Assembly: GCA_937890735.1 (NCBI GenBank)
Contig: CALACZ010000094.1
Coordinates: 1 to 6,336, forward strand
Direction: 5' to 3'
DNA length: 6,336 bases
From: an uncultured Bacillota bacterium
GTDB taxonomy: Bacteria > Bacillota > Clostridia > Oscillospirales > Oscillospiraceae
Each line of letters starts with the position of its first letter. The first letter of the stretch is position 1. Below are positions 4,684 through 6,336 of this stretch, one piece after another. Below the pieces are notes generated by a model. The model was not told the DNA's origin. It did not search any database and saw only the letters and a list, made by a program, of their open reading frames with translations. The position numbers and the translations under genes are program-made.

Positions 4684-6336
4684 TCACGGTTTTCTGCGGT
4701 ACAGGGCGGCAAAGAGCATTGCCGCGGCGAAGATCAGGGCGGATACGCCGTACAGGATCAGGTTTTCTGTGGACACTGCCGAGGCGCTGCTGTCAGAGCC
4801 GCCGGGAAAGCCGCCCATAGACGGTCCGCCGCCGAAATCGTTATCTCCGCCGTTCGGCGCTTTTTCGCTGCCTTCCTGCGCCTCCTCCGGCGCTGCCCGG
4901 TCTCCGCCGTCCGATCGCGGCGGACCGGCGCGGTCACCCGTCTCGGTCGTCTCCGCTGTCTCCGCCGTATCGGCTGTATCCTCCGCCATATCCGCGGATG
5001 CGCCGCGCCCCGCAAAGCCGAAGCCGCCGCCACCGCCGCCGGTATTCATGCTGCCCATCACGCTCAGATCCAGAGAGGAGGCGTCCACGAGCGCGTCGCT
5101 GCCGCGCTGCGCGCTTTCCGTGGACGGGATCGTCCCGTCCAGCTGCCCCTGAATGGACTCGCCGCGCAGCTTTACGACCTGATAGAGGTTATCGGCTGCC
5201 GTTAAATACTCGTCATAGGAGTAGAACGCGGTGGGGTCTGTTTCCACAAGCGCGTCGATCTGGCTGCGCACGCGCTCGTAGAACGCGTCAAAGCCGCCGC
5301 CGTCTATATAGTCGCGCACAAGCTGCTGCAAATAGGCGTAGTACCGGCTGTGATACGTCTCATCATCCAGCAGCGTGTCAAAGAAGGTCGTGCCGGAGAA
5401 CGCGTCGTCGATGGCGCTGTTTACAACGCTGCCGGCGTCATTCCCGCCGCCCATGCCGCCAAACGAGAGGTTATAGTCCCATGGGAGCAGATTCAGCCGC
5501 CCGCCGGATTCATAGAGGTAATAGTTGTGCGCCATCATGCCGGACAGGCTGTCCTCGTTGACGGAGAAGATGTGGACCGCCGCATAACGCAGCAGATTGT
5601 CGGTGTCCATATATGTTTCCAGATCATTGCCTTCGGAGATGTTTTTCAGGGCGGTAACGACGCGCTTGTGGTCGGCTTTTTTCGTATCCGTGACCTCGCC
5701 GTCCCAGATCGTCTCGTAGCTGTCCAGCTCATCGTCGGTATAGTTGAGATCCGCGCCGCCGCTGGCGGAGAAGCCGCCCATGCCGCCGGGCGGATCAAAG
5801 CCGCCCTCGGGGCGCTCCCCGGATCCGGCAGACGGCGTTGCCGCCGCTTCCTCGCCGCTGTCCGGCGGCGTCCTGCCGCCGAAGTCCATTTCGCCGGGGT
5901 CAAAGCTGCCGAAGTCCATTTCGCCGGGGTCAAAGCCTCCGCCGCCTCCGCCGCCCATGTTCATGCTCTCCGGCTTGTACAGCGCGCCGTTCTGCGCGCC
6001 GTAATTGCGGAGCAGGAAGCTGTCCTCCACCGCCTCCAGCGCCAGATACACACCCCAGTATTCGCCGTTGACGGAGATTTTGGCATAATTATAGAGCGAC
6101 GCGTCCGCGCCGAGGTACTGAAACATGTCGTAAATGAGCGCTTCCTTCATGTTGGTGGCGTCGGCGTAGTTGTTGTTCAGGATCAGCTTGTCCAGACCGA
6201 AGCACGTCTGCCCGTCCACATAGTGGTCGAACTCCAGCTTGAGGCTGTAGCGGTCGGTCGTCGGGTCGCTGGCGATGGAGGTCAGGCTGGTGTTGCCCTT
6301 GGGACGGATGCCGACGCGGTAAAAGGTCGTGCCGTT
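4684..6336 (-). CDS. CotH kinase-family protein, membrane-anchored, N-terminus beyond window
   Basis: The visible 550 residues run in frame from the window edge to TGA at 4686-4684; the true start lies outside, so any in-window GTG start is internal. CotH (B. subtilis) is an atypical kinase that phosphorylates spore coat proteins; this relative is probably an exported cell-surface protein. Seen: VGIRPKGNTSL (8-18) and LILNNNYADATNMKEAL (51-67) of the N-lobe; a Gly/Pro/Asp-rich insertion (about 127-196); NEDSLSG with Asp262 and HNYYLYES; and LLPWDYNLSFG (283-293) with Asp287, resembling the two active-site Asp regions of CotH. After the fold comes an acidic and Gly-rich tail (about 430-520), then a hydrophobic segment (about 525-546) followed by RRKP, which suggests a C-terminal membrane anchor with the body outside. 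The substrate is unknown and spore coat function is not shown. In other Firmicutes such genes often sit near VTC-domain and DUF4956 genes; the neighbour is out of view. Confidence 0.9.
   Translation of the reverse strand, partial: NGTTFYRVGIRPKGNTSLTSIASDPTTDRYSLKLEFDHYVDGQTCFGLDKLILNNNYADATNMKEALIYDMFQYLGADASLYNYAKISVNGEYWGVYLALEAVEDSFLLRNYGAQNGALYKPESMNMGGGGGGGFDPGEMDFGSFDPGEMDFGGRTPPDSGEEAAATPSAGSGERPEGGFDPPGGMGGFSASGGADLNYTDDELDSYETIWDGEVTDTKKADHKRVVTALKNISEGNDLETYMDTDNLLRYAAVHIFSVNEDSLSGMMAHNYYLYESGGRLNLLPWDYNLSFGGMGGGNDAGSVVNSAIDDAFSGTTFFDTLLDDETYHSRYYAYLQQLVRDYIDGGGFDAFYERVRSQIDALVETDPTAFYSYDEYLTAADNLYQVVKLRGESIQGQLDGTIPSTESAQRGSDALVDASSLDLSVMGSMNTGGGGGGFGFAGRGASADMAEDTADTAETAETTETGDRAGPPRSDGGDRAAPEEAQEGSEKAPNGGDNDFGGGPSMGGFPGGSDSSASAVSTENLILYGVSALIFAAAMLFAALYRRKP
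4933..4986 (-). repeat. Acidic Thr/Ala/Glu/Asp repeat tract in the CotH-family tail
   Basis: Visible residues 451-468 are built of degenerate three-residue TAD/TAE/TET units between the kinase-like fold and the membrane anchor. The DNA shows matching degenerate repeats of a GTCTCCGCT-like unit. It probably acts as a flexible stalk and could change length by slippage. Confidence 0.7.
5878..5936 (-). repeat. Two 29-bp direct repeats (30-bp period) encoding FDPGEMDFG units
   Basis: Identical 29-bp copies at 5878-5906 and 5908-5936 encode two consecutive ten-residue units, FDPGEMDFGS and FDPGEMDFGG. They lie in the Gly-rich insertion of the CotH-family protein. The period of 30 bp preserves the frame. 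Identity at the DNA level suggests a recent duplication. Confidence 0.9.

Noticed and set aside
4438..5205. Plus-strand open frames over the icd 3' end, the terminators and the CotH-family gene
   Set aside because: They read through both hairpins and lie antisense to the CotH-family gene. Translations are Arg-, Ala- and Pro-rich with no domain.
5878..5936. Two 29-bp direct repeats as a possible CRISPR fragment
   Set aside because: There is no spacer between the copies (1 bp), the period is a multiple of three, and they encode in-frame repeats of a protein.
4998..6071. Plus-strand Arg- or Pro-rich frames opposite the CotH-family gene
   Set aside because: They reflect the complement of Gly- and Asp-rich codons of the real minus-strand gene.

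Overview
The window looks like chromosomal DNA of a GC-rich (roughly 60% by eye), anaerobic, Gram-positive member of the Clostridia, most likely Oscillospiraceae/Ruminococcaceae. This is inferred from four things: the clostridial-style citrate synthase of about 450 residues, a YbhJ-like one-chain hydratase next to a eukaryote-type NADP isocitrate dehydrogenase, strong GGAGG/AAGG ribosome binding sites, and a Gly/Asp-rich CotH-family protein with a C-terminal membrane anchor. No sequence search was possible, so family calls rest on recognised motifs.

Layout. (1) 1-887, minus strand: the first 295 residues of a citrate synthase; the C-terminus lies beyond the window edge. (2) 888-1126: a 239-bp AT-rich divergent promoter region with one clean sigma-A-type promoter in each direction (both with 17-nt spacers) and several short dyads over or next to them. 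(3) 1127-3361, plus strand: an aconitase-superfamily hydratase of 744 residues. (4) 3365-4561, plus strand: NADP-dependent isocitrate dehydrogenase, only 3 nt after the hydratase stop, its ribosome binding site lying inside the end of the upstream gene. (5) 4562-4683: a convergent intergenic stretch with two strong hairpins. (6) 4684-6336, minus strand: the C-terminal 550 residues of a CotH-kinase-family surface protein; its N-terminus lies beyond the right edge.

The three metabolic genes form a compact divergent module encoding the oxidative arm of the citric acid cycle: acetyl-CoA + oxaloacetate -> citrate -> isocitrate -> 2-oxoglutarate + NADPH. In an anaerobe this most plausibly supplies 2-oxoglutarate/glutamate and NADPH rather than respiration. 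The CotH-family gene points towards the module and appears unrelated to it.

The most interesting points are the hydratase, which keeps the Fe-S cysteines and several catalytic residues of aconitase but replaces many others lining the pocket; the dyads overlapping both divergent promoters; and the CotH-type kinase fold carrying a long low-complexity insertion and a membrane-anchored tail. I see no clear evidence of a wholly new system, mobile element, CRISPR array or RNA gene.
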